A stretch of DNA of 64,000 nucleotides from assembly GCA_900074885.1 (NCBI GenBank), contig FJUW01000060.1, positions 397,346 through 461,345 of the forward strand, written 5' to 3'. This document shows, piece by piece, positions 11,642 through 22,538 of this stretch. The DNA comes from Rhynchosporium graminicola (Eukaryota > Ascomycota > Leotiomycetes > Helotiales > Ploettnerulaceae). A program made the translations under genes and the position numbers. The notes under the pieces are model-generated. The model was not told where the DNA came from and made no database searches. It saw only the letters and a list, made by a program, of their open reading frames with translations. Position 1 is the stretch's first letter. Each line of letters opens with the position of its first letter.

Positions 11642-12866
11642 TGGAGCATGGGTGAGATGCCATGGTATGGCTGATGGCGGCAAGGGACAAACAGCTGCAG
11701 CTTATCACCAAATTTCCACATCGATTTCGAAATGAAAATCGGCCAAAGCGCTTCCACCCACGCCCAGAAGTTTAGGTGCTGGCGGTTACACCAACACGTG
11801 CGCCACGGGGAAGAAGCAACGCAGAAATCGATATTGCTGAGACCTTGATATGTGAGGAGAAGTATCACAACTTTTGCGAGAGTCATGACCCCTTGCTTGG
11901 CATGTTCTCACAAATCCATGAACTCATGGAAGCAGAAATATCTGCCACAAGGCAAGCAATTACAGAAATCCCCAATCCAAATGCAAGTATCTCTCGATTC
12001 CTCGAATTGTCCATATTTTGCTCAACCCCATTCCAGTCCTGAATAATGCTTCTGAATATTGTTGACCTTCAGCGTCATTTGCGCTTTGCTGTCGACGTGC
12101 CTCAAACCGCCTTCAATTTCATGTTTTGCTCATTGATTCATATGTGCCTTACTGCATATCGATATTCAGCCTTTGCTTGAGGTCTCACTACTCTTTTGCC
12201 CTGCATTTGCATCCAGCCTGATGGGAAATCCAACAGCAACCGTAGCAAGCCTTCCTGTCCTGTATTATGCTTCTTTCTTGTCAGGCATACCTATAGTAAA
12301 TCGTATACTTTTCTTCTCATCCGAAGACCGCATCACGCTCGTTGATGTTGCTTCTCTGGCCTTTTGCCGGTGACTGAGTCTCTCGTTCAAAGATAGCTAA
12401 TAAGAAGGCATTTGCTTGAGTGTATTTGCTTTTTATCAGGTTGCAAAGGATCTCAAGCCACACTGTGAAGTCTCAGCACTGCTCGCTCTTTTGTTGTCCT
12501 GGGGAGCAGCTGCCAATGGCTTTACAACGAGATTCCCTTACTCATATTGGTTGTCCCTTTACCAGTCTGCCACCATTAGGTCTCATCCTTCCCTACCGCC
12601 ACCATCTCAATTTCGGCTTTCAATACTCTCAGCCTCTAAGCGGAATATCCCACGAGATTTCGTTGCTCCTTTTCCGTGTCCAGACCAAGTATTCAGCTTC
12701 ATGTCGCCTCCATTTCTAATCGATGTATCATAATGGCAATTCATATATAATGCCTCTCCCAGCTCCTTCCCAAATTCTCTCACCACCTCTTCCTCGTCTC
12801 ACTTCGTTAATTTCCTGGTCAGCATCACTCTTTCTGCTTGGCCCTCTTCTTTATCACATCATCATC
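11642..12866. other. intergenic, upstream region of the Ser/Thr-rich secreted protein gene
   Basis: Small frames at 11776-12046 and on the minus strand carry no recognisable domain. From about 12560 on the sequence is pyrimidine-rich, consistent with a fungal 5' leader. Nothing else seen. Confidence 0.5.
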
Positions 12867-15533
12867 ATGGTCCGCCCTACTGTTTCCCACCTCCTCTTGC
12901 TAGTCTCCACCATCGAAGCAGCACGATACCCCTTCCCAGCACTCCGTCGGGCTCCAGCTGCAATCCCAGCTCTGGCTCCTGTCACAGCCCCAGTCCTTCA
13001 ACGCAATGTCCTTGTCGAGCGAGTCCCTGAGGAAGTGTCTGTCTGCTCAAGCGTAGACTTAGCAAGTTCCAGCTCGGCGATGAGTGCAAGTTTCGCTTCT
13101 TTCACGAGCTCTTTCGAAGCTAGTGTTAGCTCGGCGATGGCGGAGTCTTCTTCTTCGCTTTCCAGTGCCATTGAGAGTTTCTCCTCGTCGGTGGAGGCGA
13201 GTGCCAGTGCGAGTGCTAGCTCGGAGTTTCCTCTATCGACGAGCTATGTTGAGGCGAGTACGACTTTGAGCGAGGAGGTGACGAGCACGGAGGCATTCAG
13301 CATCACCAGCCTCGAACCATCTGCGACGGAATCAGTCACTTTTACTGTTCCCGAGCCTTCTTCCACCGTGGACGAATCAAGCACAATAACATCCAGCTCG
13401 GAGGCATCCAGCACAGAAGCAAGCTCCGATGTCCTGTCAAGCACTTTCCTCTCGATATCATCTTCAGAGCCAACAAGCGTCGAATTTCAGACCGAGATAT
13501 CCTCATCTACCGAGCTCCCTACGTCAACTGAGCTTCCTTCCTCGACTGAAATTCCTTTATCGACTGCTGAGATTTCAAGCACTGAAATCATATCAAGCAC
13601 ACTCTCCGAGGTCTCGACTTCAGAAATCCCAACCAGTACAGCTGAACCGTCATCCATCGAAGAGCTGACTTCGGTTCAAGTCAGCACATCCACTGAGGGA
13701 CTTGTATCAACCATCACTAGTATCGAGGAGAGTAGCACTACTATCCCAGAAGCAAGCTCGTCCGCATTCGAAAGCAGCACATCTGATGTCCAAGCATCTT
13801 CTACCGTGACCGACTTTCCATCAAGTACCATCGTTTCCGAGACCTCTGATATTGCGAGCACCTCATCAGCAGCAGAACCTACTACCACGGAACTAGTCAC
13901 ATCAACCACTGAAGATGTTCGAAGCTCGTCCCTTGAAACCTCTACTCTCGTAACTTCAGTGTCCGCTTCAATTACTTTGATTGACGTTGTGACTACTACC
14001 ATCATCGATATCTCGTCCTCAACCACTGAGCTTTCTACATCACTAATCGAGACTTCTACCGCCGTCCCAGCAAGCACTAGCGAACCAGTGTCCGAGTCCC
14101 CAACCACAACTCTTGATGCTGTCAGCTCTACCAGCCAGTCCGATTTTCCCAGCACCACAGAGGCAGCGACATCCACCCTCGAGTCCTCTTCTCAGATTGT
14201 TAGCTCTACCGAGACCGAAGGCAAGTTCTCGTCAAATACTGAGGTGTCTACCGCCAATGTTGCCAGCTCTACCAGCGTATTCGCGGAAAGCACCAGCGAG
14301 GCAATGATCGGATCGACCAGCACAGCCGTTGAGTCTGCCAGCTCCACAATTGTCCCAGATGAGACGTCAACAATTGAGCCCTCTAGCACTGAGATTGTTC
14401 CCAGTTCCACCACCATTCCAGAAGACACATCAACTTTCCACGCCTCTACCAGCGGTGTTCTTCCCAGCTTCACGACAATCCCTGACGAGTCCTCAACAGT
14501 CGAGACATCTACCACAGACGTTACTAGTTCTGCCGTTGGTCTAGAGGCCACATCGACACTCTTATCGACGACAGACCTTGTCGCTAGTTCTACACAGGCT
14601 CCGAAAGCTTCTTCCACTTCTGTCGTTCCGGAGACAAGCTCGGAAAGTTATGAGAGCACCACCTCTGTTGTTCCGGATGTCAGTTCAACCATTACGCCTG
14701 AGATATCGAGCTCCACTGTTATCCAGGTAGCCACTTCAAGCTCTCTTGCGAGTCCATCCTCCGATGTCCCTGGAATCAGCTCGACAGCAGTCCCAACAAC
14801 ATCTTCGCTCGTCTCATCTACACATTCCACATCCACCCTCATCCCCGTGACATCATCCTCTTCCGTCCTCATAAGCTCCAGCTTCCGAACGTCATCAACA
14901 ACATTCAGCACCAGCACAAGAGCCACCAGCTCCGCACTTACCAGCTCATCATCCGCCGCCCCAACAGCTGCTCTTCTGAACGGCGGATGGGAAAGTGGTG
15001 CATTCAACAAATACTGGGATCAGGCGCCCGAACCATTCAAAGCCGCATCCGGACCACCAAAGATCAAGAAGAGTGTCGATACGGGAGTATCATCCTATGG
15101 AGCCAAATATCTGTAAGTAACATTACCCCATGTGAAGCCTCATCTTACCTCCGAAGCCCCATCTAACAATTTTTGTAGCGAAACAACAGTCGAAGACGGT
15201 CACAGCGCCTGGATCACGCAAATAGTCTACAACATCCTCCCGCTGACCGAATACAAGCTCTCAGGATATGGACAACTCGCCGTGGCCCCTGTAAAGATCA
15301 AGAACGGGCCCACGCCTCCAGTCTGCAAGCTGGAAATATGCGAGGGTTATACGAGCAAGTGTTCGCAATTGAAGAGTTTGAACGCCAATAGTTTCGTGTA
15401 CGCGCAGACGCAATTCAAGAGTAAGAAGACGCAGTCTCTGGTGGTGTTCCAGGTCAAAGTTACGTGTCCGCTTATCACTGCTGGAAATGTCAATACTGTC
15501 TATCTTGATGAATTCAGATTCGCCAAGGTTTAG
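12867..15533 (+). CDS. Ser/Thr-rich secreted cell-surface protein with a C-terminal carbohydrate-binding-like domain
   Basis: Two exons: 12867-15112 and 15179-15533; 66 bp intron; 866 aa. The frame is open further upstream, but the ATG at 12867 gives a signal peptide (MVRPTVSHLLLLVSTIEAA) and is preferred. After a short Pro/Ala segment, about 650 residues are dominated by Ser, Thr, Glu, Val and Ala in degenerate SSTE/TSTxVP-like units, expected to be heavily O-mannosylated and extended. The C-terminal ~150 residues (LLNGGWESGAFNKYW onward) have the look of a CBM4/9-like beta-sandwich seen at the end of many fungal surface proteins, with paired Cys (VCKLEICEG, KCSQL, TCPL). No GPI signal follows. 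Likely a wall-associated or secreted protein; ligand unknown. The repeat part must have few homologues by simple search because of its composition. Confidence 0.8.
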
Positions 15534-15750
15534 CGTTGGGGAGTGAGATTGAGAATGAGAGGTTTCTTTTGTTTTGAGAGAGAGTCGGGATGGCGATGGT
15601 AACACGGGTGGTGAGAGGAGGGGATAATAGATTAATATGTTTATGAGTTTGCGAGAGCAAAGCTTGAGACTAGACGTTTATATATCGATAATTAATTTGG
15701 GTTTGAATTCAAACTAGGATTTACTTTTGGGGTGTAGGCATGTGAAATCT

Positions 15751-15987
15751 TCAACTGGTGAATGTAGATTCCATTGTCTCGCCAGCAATGTTTTCATAGA
15801 CAATAAAATCGGTAGCTCCCTCAATGACAGCTCCTCCGAACAAAACTCCCGCACCTTTCCTTTGCGAAGTCTCCAGTAATTGAAAGATCGTCTAAATAGT
15901 TATAATCTTGAGCGAGCGTATATTTACTACCGAGGTACGAAAGTACGTACCTTTACCCACCCATCTGGCGAGGCGAGCCAAACTCAT
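15751..15987 (-). CDS. small unrecognised two-exon candidate
   Basis: A coding-like minus-strand segment (LLETSQRKGAGVLFGGAVIEGATDFIVYENIAG in two parts, ending TGA at 15751) follows a possible acceptor (CTATTTAG). A candidate first exon starts at ATG 15987 (MSLARLARWVGK) and could join in phase through a donor near 15933. The protein would have about 65 residues. The residue composition looks coding, but no family is recognised and the donor is not strong. It may be a gene relic. Confidence 0.25.
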
Positions 15988-16938
15988 CTCGAGCGGTGCG
16001 ATTCGAGGCCTGGCTGTAAATTCGCTATTGCAAGTTGAAAAATCCTCAAAACATAGCTAGATCTAAATTATGATTTCGGGTAATATCCCGAGATACTTTT
16101 ATGAATTTGTTATCGACTTGCGACCTTGATTGAAGTGTGCTTTAGGGCCTGTTCTCGTTTGCCGAAGACGATTTTACCTAGATTCCAGGGTAGTATCGCG
16201 GATTCTTTAGAGCCAAGTGAGTAACGAAGTAAGTGAACTAGTGTAAGTAGCACAATCATCAGCTGAATCTATGGCTTTCAAATTCTACGAGGCATACAGC
16301 TATGATCTTTTTGCCTCGTCAGATTATTTGATCAAAGGACCCTCGGATTTCCGAACTTTAGCACCACATAACTTTATCTAAGAAATTCGAATTCAGACGA
16401 AGGGAAATTACCGTGGAACTCTCGTAAGCAAGGTTGAGTAGATAGATCCAGCAGTTATCAGTTTGTCTAAGTCTTGTGGTTGCGGTTACAACTTCAGTGA
16501 GGAATTTCGAAAGTATAACTAAAGTCCACATGTAAAAGACAACAGCTGTACCTCTGGAGGTACGAAATATTATGTCACAGTCAGAGTCGGTAAGATATCA
16601 CAGAATATTTAGTAGGCAATTCTTTAAATTCACGTAATCATTTTATAACTTTAAGGATACTATCCGATCATTCAAGGCCATCATGAACGGAGAGGGTGAT
16701 GAGATGATAAGCGGCTTTATTTCGCATTTTGCCCACATTCAGGAGACGTCGCAGGATCTCGTGACGTCCCTGCTCGAGGCCTGTCGGTCATGTGACCTAC
16801 GCGTCAAAGATGTCAAAGAATGCGACGCTTCCGCAGAAAGCAAACAACGGATTTGCGACGACTTCATCTTCTATCTTTCAACGCTCAACTACGCCCTTTA
16901 AGCAATGCGCCACTGCATTACAACTATCGAATTCCGCA
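15988..16938. other. intergenic and upstream region of the Acinus-like gene
   Basis: AT-rich, with no domain-bearing frame. The in-frame open sequence upstream of 16939 has no homology-like content, and the ATG at 16683 opens a separate 72-codon frame overlapping the start region; that frame may be a leader ORF or chance. Confidence 0.45.
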
Positions 16939-18858
16939 ATGACTGACTACAACAAATTGAAGGTTCCTGAACTCAAGGCTGAGCTCAAGAAACGGGGTCT
17001 GCTTCAAACTGGACTGAAAGTCGCTCTCGTAGAGCGACTGGTCGCTGCTGAAAATGAGGAAGGAGACGAAAGCGAAGCCACAATCCAGGCATTAGATTCG
17101 AATTCAGCGGCTACAACCTCCCCCGAAGGTGTTTCTCCAGTCCTCGGATCAGCTACAGACGACCTTTCAGATGCGCCTCAATCGATCTCAGAAGCTTTGG
17201 AGGCCCAAGCAGATACCGCAGAGCCAGTACAAGTAATCGATGATTCTGGTGGGGATTTAAGCATTCTGCCGCCTTCACAGCCAGCATCAACAATTGAATC
17301 CTCGCAGCCTGTCGAGACAAAAGATGTGCACCAATCTGACCTTCCATCTGTCGAACCTACCGAAGCGAAAGAAGATCGCCAGAAGCGCAAACGAAGATCG
17401 CAAAGCCCTCCACCTTCAGCGGCCGAGACTGCACGGAAGAGATTCCGTCCTAATGACGAGAATGATGCGATTGAGGCCGCGACAACACAGAGCGATGGTG
17501 GATTGGTGGAGCAGCATGCGGTGGATGCTGATGACCCGAAAGCCGGAGGGCATGCCTTCGCAGATGAAAGCCACAACTTCACAACAGAAGATACAAAGAT
17601 GGATGAAGGTGAAGAGAATCACATTGATGAATCTCAAGAACCAAAGGCAGACGTGAATATGAATGGAATCACAGAACCTAAATCAGAAGGCGAATCTCAT
17701 GAAAGTTCAAATTTACAACAAGAGCCGAAATCCGAAATCCCCCTCCACGAAACCTCAATAGCTGTATCAACAACCATGAACGAGATCCATGAATCTGAGC
17801 TCGAACCAGAGCGCAACATCTCCCCAGCAATTCATCCTGCGACTTCTGCCCTTTATATTCGCGATTTCATGCGCCCTCTCAACCCAACCCAACTTCAAGC
17901 CCATCTCTCCCATCTTGCCACACCTCCAGGCCAGGATCACGATGAAGATGTGATCATCAAATTCTTCATCGATCCCATCCGCACCCACGCATTCGTTTCC
18001 TTCACCAAAGTCTCCGCCGCAGCACGAGTTCGTTCTGCTCTACACGATCGCATTTGGCCAGAAGAGAAGACGAGAAAGGCACTTTGGGTGGATTTCATAC
18101 CCGAAGAGAAAGTAGAGGAGTGGATTGAGATAGAGCAGGATAGTAAGTCTGGAGGACGCGGAGGCAAGAAATGGGAGGTTAGCTACAATGTTGAGGAAGA
18201 TCGCCATGTCACAACCACACTGCACGAAGTCGGAGCTATCCCCGGATCAAGCCAATCAGTTCGTGTGCCAGATCTTATGGTGTCTTCACCTTCTAGTATG
18301 CACCCGGTTCGGTCCATCAATATTCCAACTGGGCCCGCTGTATTGATCGCAACTGGTACAGAGAGATTAGACGTCCTTTTCAAATGCACCACGGTGAAAC
18401 CAGCCTTATACTGGCAACCTGTATCAAAGGAAGTAGCTAATAAGAGACTCGACCACCTGGAAGAAGCTCTGTCGAAAGATGCTTCAGCAGGTCGACCCAT
18501 CTCAGGAGATCCACATCGGTATACATTTGAAGATGGCGAAATCTTGGTTGATCGAGGACCAGAGATTTTCCCTGGCATTCGGCCTCCACCAGGATTCAGG
18601 GGTCCCAGCGGTTTCTCGACTCGTAGCATTGGCGGATCACAATCGAGAGGATCTTATAGCGGTCCGCACAAAAGAGGCGGCGAGCAGGGTATGTACAGGG
18701 GACGCTATGATTCGTACAGGGGAGGGACAACTAGTGGTAGCTACAGAGATGGAGGTGATCGGGGTGGAGGGAGATATCGTGATCTTGAGGATAGGGATAG
18801 TGATAGGGGATATGATCGCAGATCTGAGAGAGATCACGGCAACTTTAGGAGATATTGA
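16939..18858 (+). CDS. Acinus-like SAP-domain / RRM RNA-processing protein
   Basis: Single exon, 639 aa. The frame is open upstream to 16792, but ATG 16939 starts the SAP helix-extension-helix directly (MTDYNKLKVPELKAELKKRG, residues 1-35), as is usual in the family. An acidic, disordered middle (about 40-290) contains a KKRKRRS-like basic patch. Next comes a degenerate RRM (SALYIRDFMRPLNPTQLQAHL to ALWVDFIPEEKVEEWIEIEQ, about 305-400). Then comes the RSB-type motif (LDVLFKCTTVKPALYWQPVS, about 475-495), by which Acinus binds RNPS1 and SAP18 in the ASAP complex. The C-terminus is RGG/Arg-Asp-rich. This architecture supports a nuclear role in splicing and exon-junction-linked RNA processing. 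Complex membership is inferred from the motif. Confidence 0.85.
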   Translation: MTDYNKLKVPELKAELKKRGLLQTGLKVALVERLVAAENEEGDESEATIQALDSNSAATTSPEGVSPVLGSATDDLSDAPQSISEALEAQADTAEPVQVIDDSGGDLSILPPSQPASTIESSQPVETKDVHQSDLPSVEPTEAKEDRQKRKRRSQSPPPSAAETARKRFRPNDENDAIEAATTQSDGGLVEQHAVDADDPKAGGHAFADESHNFTTEDTKMDEGEENHIDESQEPKADVNMNGITEPKSEGESHESSNLQQEPKSEIPLHETSIAVSTTMNEIHESELEPERNISPAIHPATSALYIRDFMRPLNPTQLQAHLSHLATPPGQDHDEDVIIKFFIDPIRTHAFVSFTKVSAAARVRSALHDRIWPEEKTRKALWVDFIPEEKVEEWIEIEQDSKSGGRGGKKWEVSYNVEEDRHVTTTLHEVGAIPGSSQSVRVPDLMVSSPSSMHPVRSINIPTGPAVLIATGTERLDVLFKCTTVKPALYWQPVSKEVANKRLDHLEEALSKDASAGRPISGDPHRYTFEDGEILVDRGPEIFPGIRPPPGFRGPSGFSTRSIGGSQSRGSYSGPHKRGGEQGMYRGRYDSYRGGTTSGSYRDGGDRGGGRYRDLEDRDSDRGYDRRSERDHGNFRRY

Positions 18859-19879
18859 TCATACCATGAGGGAACACATCATATTTGCATTCACGGAGTT
18901 CATGGCTATGTTTCGGGCAACATTTGCGACGGAGGTACAGTGGCGTGATGCATATGGATTGGAGGCATACATATGGATCTTTGGCAAATGGAAGGCAGCA
19001 TTCTCTTTGCTTGTAGGAACATGTACAGGGCGATACCCATAGAAATACTTGTTTTCAAAGCATCACATCATATCTCGACTAGAAAACAAGATTACAAAAG
19101 ACAAATTCCGTTCCCTTCCCTTCCCAATGACGCAACCTTCGTTTCAACCATACCCCAAAAATCTAAAAATGGTCTTTCCTCCTAAAAATACAGTCCTCAA
19201 ACCTTGTAACCTCTTCATCCGATCTTCCTATCTTCCTTTCCTTCTATCCTCCTGACTACCTCAGACTAAATCTAACTCCGTGCGAACGACCTCACTCTAC
19301 TTCACTCCGCTCCAATGTACCCCAGTCTACGATTGCAATCTCAGAACACAACACAATACCACAAAACATTCCCTCATCCAACGAACTGAACGAATCGCGA
19401 GTCCCCCCTCTCTTCCCCAAATCTCGCTCTCCCCCGAAGTAGATAACAAAGGAAGGAGGTTGACCTTCTCACATGTTTACCAAGTTGATTTTCTCTTTCG
19501 GTTTATTAAGAACGAAGGTGACGATCACCTTCTTCTATCGCTTTCATAACTCAGAAATCTTGGAATGAAAGTGAAGAAAAGGCTGAAGAAAGAAAGAAAG
19601 AATATGTACGAATGCTGGTTTTGTGATTAAGAGCGGATCAGTGTAAGCAAGTACGGAATATGAGCGAACGAGTACTGTAACCCAAGCCACCGCGGTAAGA
19701 ATCAATCATGTAGTTCGACGTATATATCTCCCTTAGCTTATATTTTGGGTTTTCTGCGGTAGTTTTTGGTTTCACTAATGTTTCCAAAAAAGGACGTATT
19801 ATAAATTTACCAGAGAGAAATCCGCTTTGCACCGTATCTACTGCTTTATTTCCTACTCTAAGTCTCAATCCTACCTTAT
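18859..19879. other. 3' flank of the Acinus-like gene and intergenic DNA
   Basis: No gene supported. The part from 19130 to 19480 is C/T-rich. Small frames have no domain content. Confidence 0.5.
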
Positions 19880-20344
19880 AGGCAAGCACTATATCAAAGC
19901 GACCATCTAATGACAGTCACTGGACAGTTCGATAAAATAAATAAAGATATGAAAAGAGATCACTAGATAAGTAGTCTTTTATAGCTCCTCTTAAGTAAGA
20001 CTATATAAAATCGAAAGTTATATTTTAAGGGAACGATTTAAGAGCTAAAAATAGTACTACATAATAGTACTATATAGTCGATATAAGGTAAAGGTTAAAA
20101 AAACCTTCTTTTAATACTCTCTTTTTTATCTATCTATGATTATATTACAGCTTGCTTTCCTAGAGGGTACTTTTACTAAGTCGGCCGAATCTGAACCTTC
20201 ATTTCTATATCACGTTAAATTTACTAGACTAGCGTCTATATCGAATATAAAGATGCTACTAAGTAGTTTCACTCTTAGGTGTTCGATTAGAAAGGTGCAA
20301 AGGAGCTTCAACTACGACGCCGTTAAAAAACCGTTCTCTGGTAG
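19880..20344 (+). repeat. repeat copy A, ~465 bp, strongly RIP-like
   Basis: This segment aligns by eye over its full length with 21327-21789. Shared landmarks in the same order are the CCTACCTTATAGGCAAG lead-in (ends 19885), a GGCCGAATCTGAAC block near 20180, a CTAGACTAGCGTCTATATCGAA block near 20225, and a CCGTTAAAAAACCGTTC end near 20330. Differences are dominated by C-to-T and G-to-A type changes, with copy A the more AT-rich. Confidence 0.7.
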
Positions 20345-20439
20345 TTCATTAGTTGTATATCTGTATATATATCGAACTGTTCAGTTACTTTCACTTGACG
20401 ATTATTTTACTATTTAGAACTATTTCTTTGCCTTTGCCT

Positions 20440-20760
20440 TTGCCTCTTATGTGGTCCACTCGGTCCTATATTTCTGAATGTCTCTCACTTAAACCTTTCA
20501 TAATTTCTTTTCCTCTCTCTCCTCTCGCTCTCGCCTTCTCTTTCTCTCTTTCTCTCTTCTATACCCGTCTCACTTTCACCACATTTCACCCACCATCCAT
20601 CTATCTCCTTCACCTATCGTATCCCCTCTCCTGAAAAATCATTAATCCATCCATCTCATCTCATCCCATCCGTCACTCCCATCCATCACTCTCATCCGCC
20701 CATTCCCTTCTCCAAACAATCATCACTTAACCCTTATCCAAACTCCAGCTTCTAGCTTCC
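20440..20760 (+). repeat. pyrimidine-rich tract with TTTGCC and CATC-type short repeats
   Basis: Begins with a TTTGCC triplet repeat (about 20429-20446) and continues as C/T-rich DNA with CCATC/TCATC units. No coding content. It may be part of a leader or just low-complexity DNA. Confidence 0.5.
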
Positions 20761-21326
20761 GCGTATGCTAACCCTGTTACACACATATATAAACTCACGT
20801 ATATACACACATATACATCTCTAATAAACCATAGTAGTGAACTAACTACCTAAGAAATTCTCGTTTTCGTATAAATATATCAATAAAATTATTCCTTTTA
20901 CTCCAACTACTCTAATCGATCCTACGACCATTATATTCAGATATCAAATACTCGATCGTCGCTTCGGATTTCTGCTTATGTAAAGTAAATCTACTGTACT
21001 CAAGGTAAGGTAAGGTAAGGAGGTACCTAAGATTGGATAAAGTGATTATCTCATACCTTAATTATCCCCCAACTAACAAGCCTACCAACCAGTTAACCTT
21101 CAAGAACACCCGACTTAGCACAATCATTAAACTTCGTTTCATTCTCACTCCACTTTAGTAGATCCACCCCCTCTAGTCACCTTATTTATCTAATGGATAT
21201 CATCTCCGAGTTTCTATAAAGACAAGATCACTCATAGGTCACAGATATATTGATACATATATACCTCCTTAAACCCCTACTAAGAACAACTAATCCACTC
21301 ACGAGCTAGGATACTCCCTACCTTAT

Positions 21327-21789
21327 AGGCAAGGGCGGGTGTAAAAATAACCGTCAAGTGACGCTTACTAGACGCTTCAGTATATGAATAAAGGTATATA
21401 AAAAAGGAGAATCACCAGGGGACGGGTCTTTACCGGTTCTACAGTAGGAATATTCTTGAAAGGGGGATGATTCTCGAGCTAGGAACCGGTTGCAAAGACT
21501 AAGAACGGTCCTAGAACGGTACTGAATAGCAGATACAGGGCAGGTATAAACTTTCTTCAATTACCCCCCTTTAATGGTACTAGACAGTAAGTACTAAGAG
21601 CGATGCTTACTTTCAGTGTACGTTTGCTAAACCGACCGAATCTAAACTCCTCGGAAGTACTACGTTGAAGCTGATAGACTTGTATCGATGCCGAAGTTTA
21701 GGGCGCAACCGAGTAATTCTATTCCAAGTACTTGAGTAGGAAGGCACGAGGTATTCACTTACCTGCGGTAAAAATCGTCCCTTGTACCT
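21327..21789 (+). repeat. repeat copy B, ~463 bp, possible MITE with imperfect terminal inverted repeats
   Basis: Less mutated partner of 19880-20344, in direct orientation 1.45 kb away. Its ends are related as an imperfect inverted repeat: AGGCAAGGGCG at the left and the complement of CGTCCCTTGTACCT at the right (CAAGGG/CCCTTG core). No long open frame is present, so if mobile it is non-autonomous. Confidence 0.6.
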
Positions 21790-21832
21790 GATTTCCGTCC
21801 CCCTGGTGATTTCCTCTGTAGAGGACTATTCA

Positions 21833-21871
21833 TTCATTCACTCATTCATTCACTCATTCATTCATTCATTC
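21833..21871 (+). repeat. ATTC tetranucleotide microsatellite
   Basis: About ten ATTC/ACTC units in a row. Confidence 0.85.
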
Positions 21872-22027
21872 ATGAGGCGACCGTCCTTTGACCATTCAAA
21901 TACCCCTGCCCTGCCCTGCCATTGCCTCCAAGGTACAATACAATACAATACTCTAAACCCACAAAACCCGCCCAGCCACCACCCATAAAACAAAACAATT
22001 TCAACTCTCAGCAAACACGCAGGGTTT

Positions 22028-22121
22028 CATCTCATCTCATCTCATCTCATCTCATCTCATCTCATCTCATCTCATCTCATCTCATCTCATCTCATCTCAT
22101 CTCATCTCATCTCATCTCATC
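22028..22121 (+). repeat. CATCT pentanucleotide tandem array
   Basis: About 18-19 near-perfect copies of CATCT (reads as TCATC/ATCTC in other phases), about 0.4 kb upstream of the importin start. Confidence 0.95.
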
Positions 22122-22538
22122 CCATCCCATCTCCTCTCATCCATCTCGTTCATCTCATTCATCTCATGCAACTCGCTCGACTCCTTGCTTGCCGGTACAA
22201 TTGCAGTAATCTTTATTCCTTGCAACAATTATCCTACGTGACCCCCCCCTCCTCAGGGTACCTCTACCTTCCTTATCATTCCATACCACCTTGACGACGT
22301 CGGTATTGACGATCTGAAGGTAAAGTATCTATCTGTCTCTGCCCCCCGTGCCTGGCCTCCAAGCGTGATCTCCTTTCTCGACACATCCCAGCCCAACCCA
22401 CCACAGACCGCTTTCGACCCGCAGCAGAATTGTCCACAAAAATTATCAAAACCACCTCGTCGCTCCGCCCAATTCAGCGTCTGGTCTCAATACTGCTCTG
22501 ACTTACCTTGAACCGTACGGCGCATCTGTAGCCCAAAG

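Noticed and set aside
12723..12866. Upstream in-frame start for the Ser/Thr-rich protein
   Set aside because: The 48 extra residues would bury the signal peptide; ATG 12867 places it at the N-terminus.
13676..15010. Long antisense frames (13676-14176, 14192-14617, 14648-15010) in the Ser/Thr-rich gene
   Set aside because: They mirror the codon bias of the repeats; no domain content.
16683..16901. Separate 72-codon gene upstream of the Acinus-like gene
   Set aside because: It overlaps the leader and start region of the real gene and has no recognisable content; at most a leader ORF.
22028..22121. Possible CRISPR-like array
   Set aside because: It is a 5-bp microsatellite with no spacers, and the genome is fungal.
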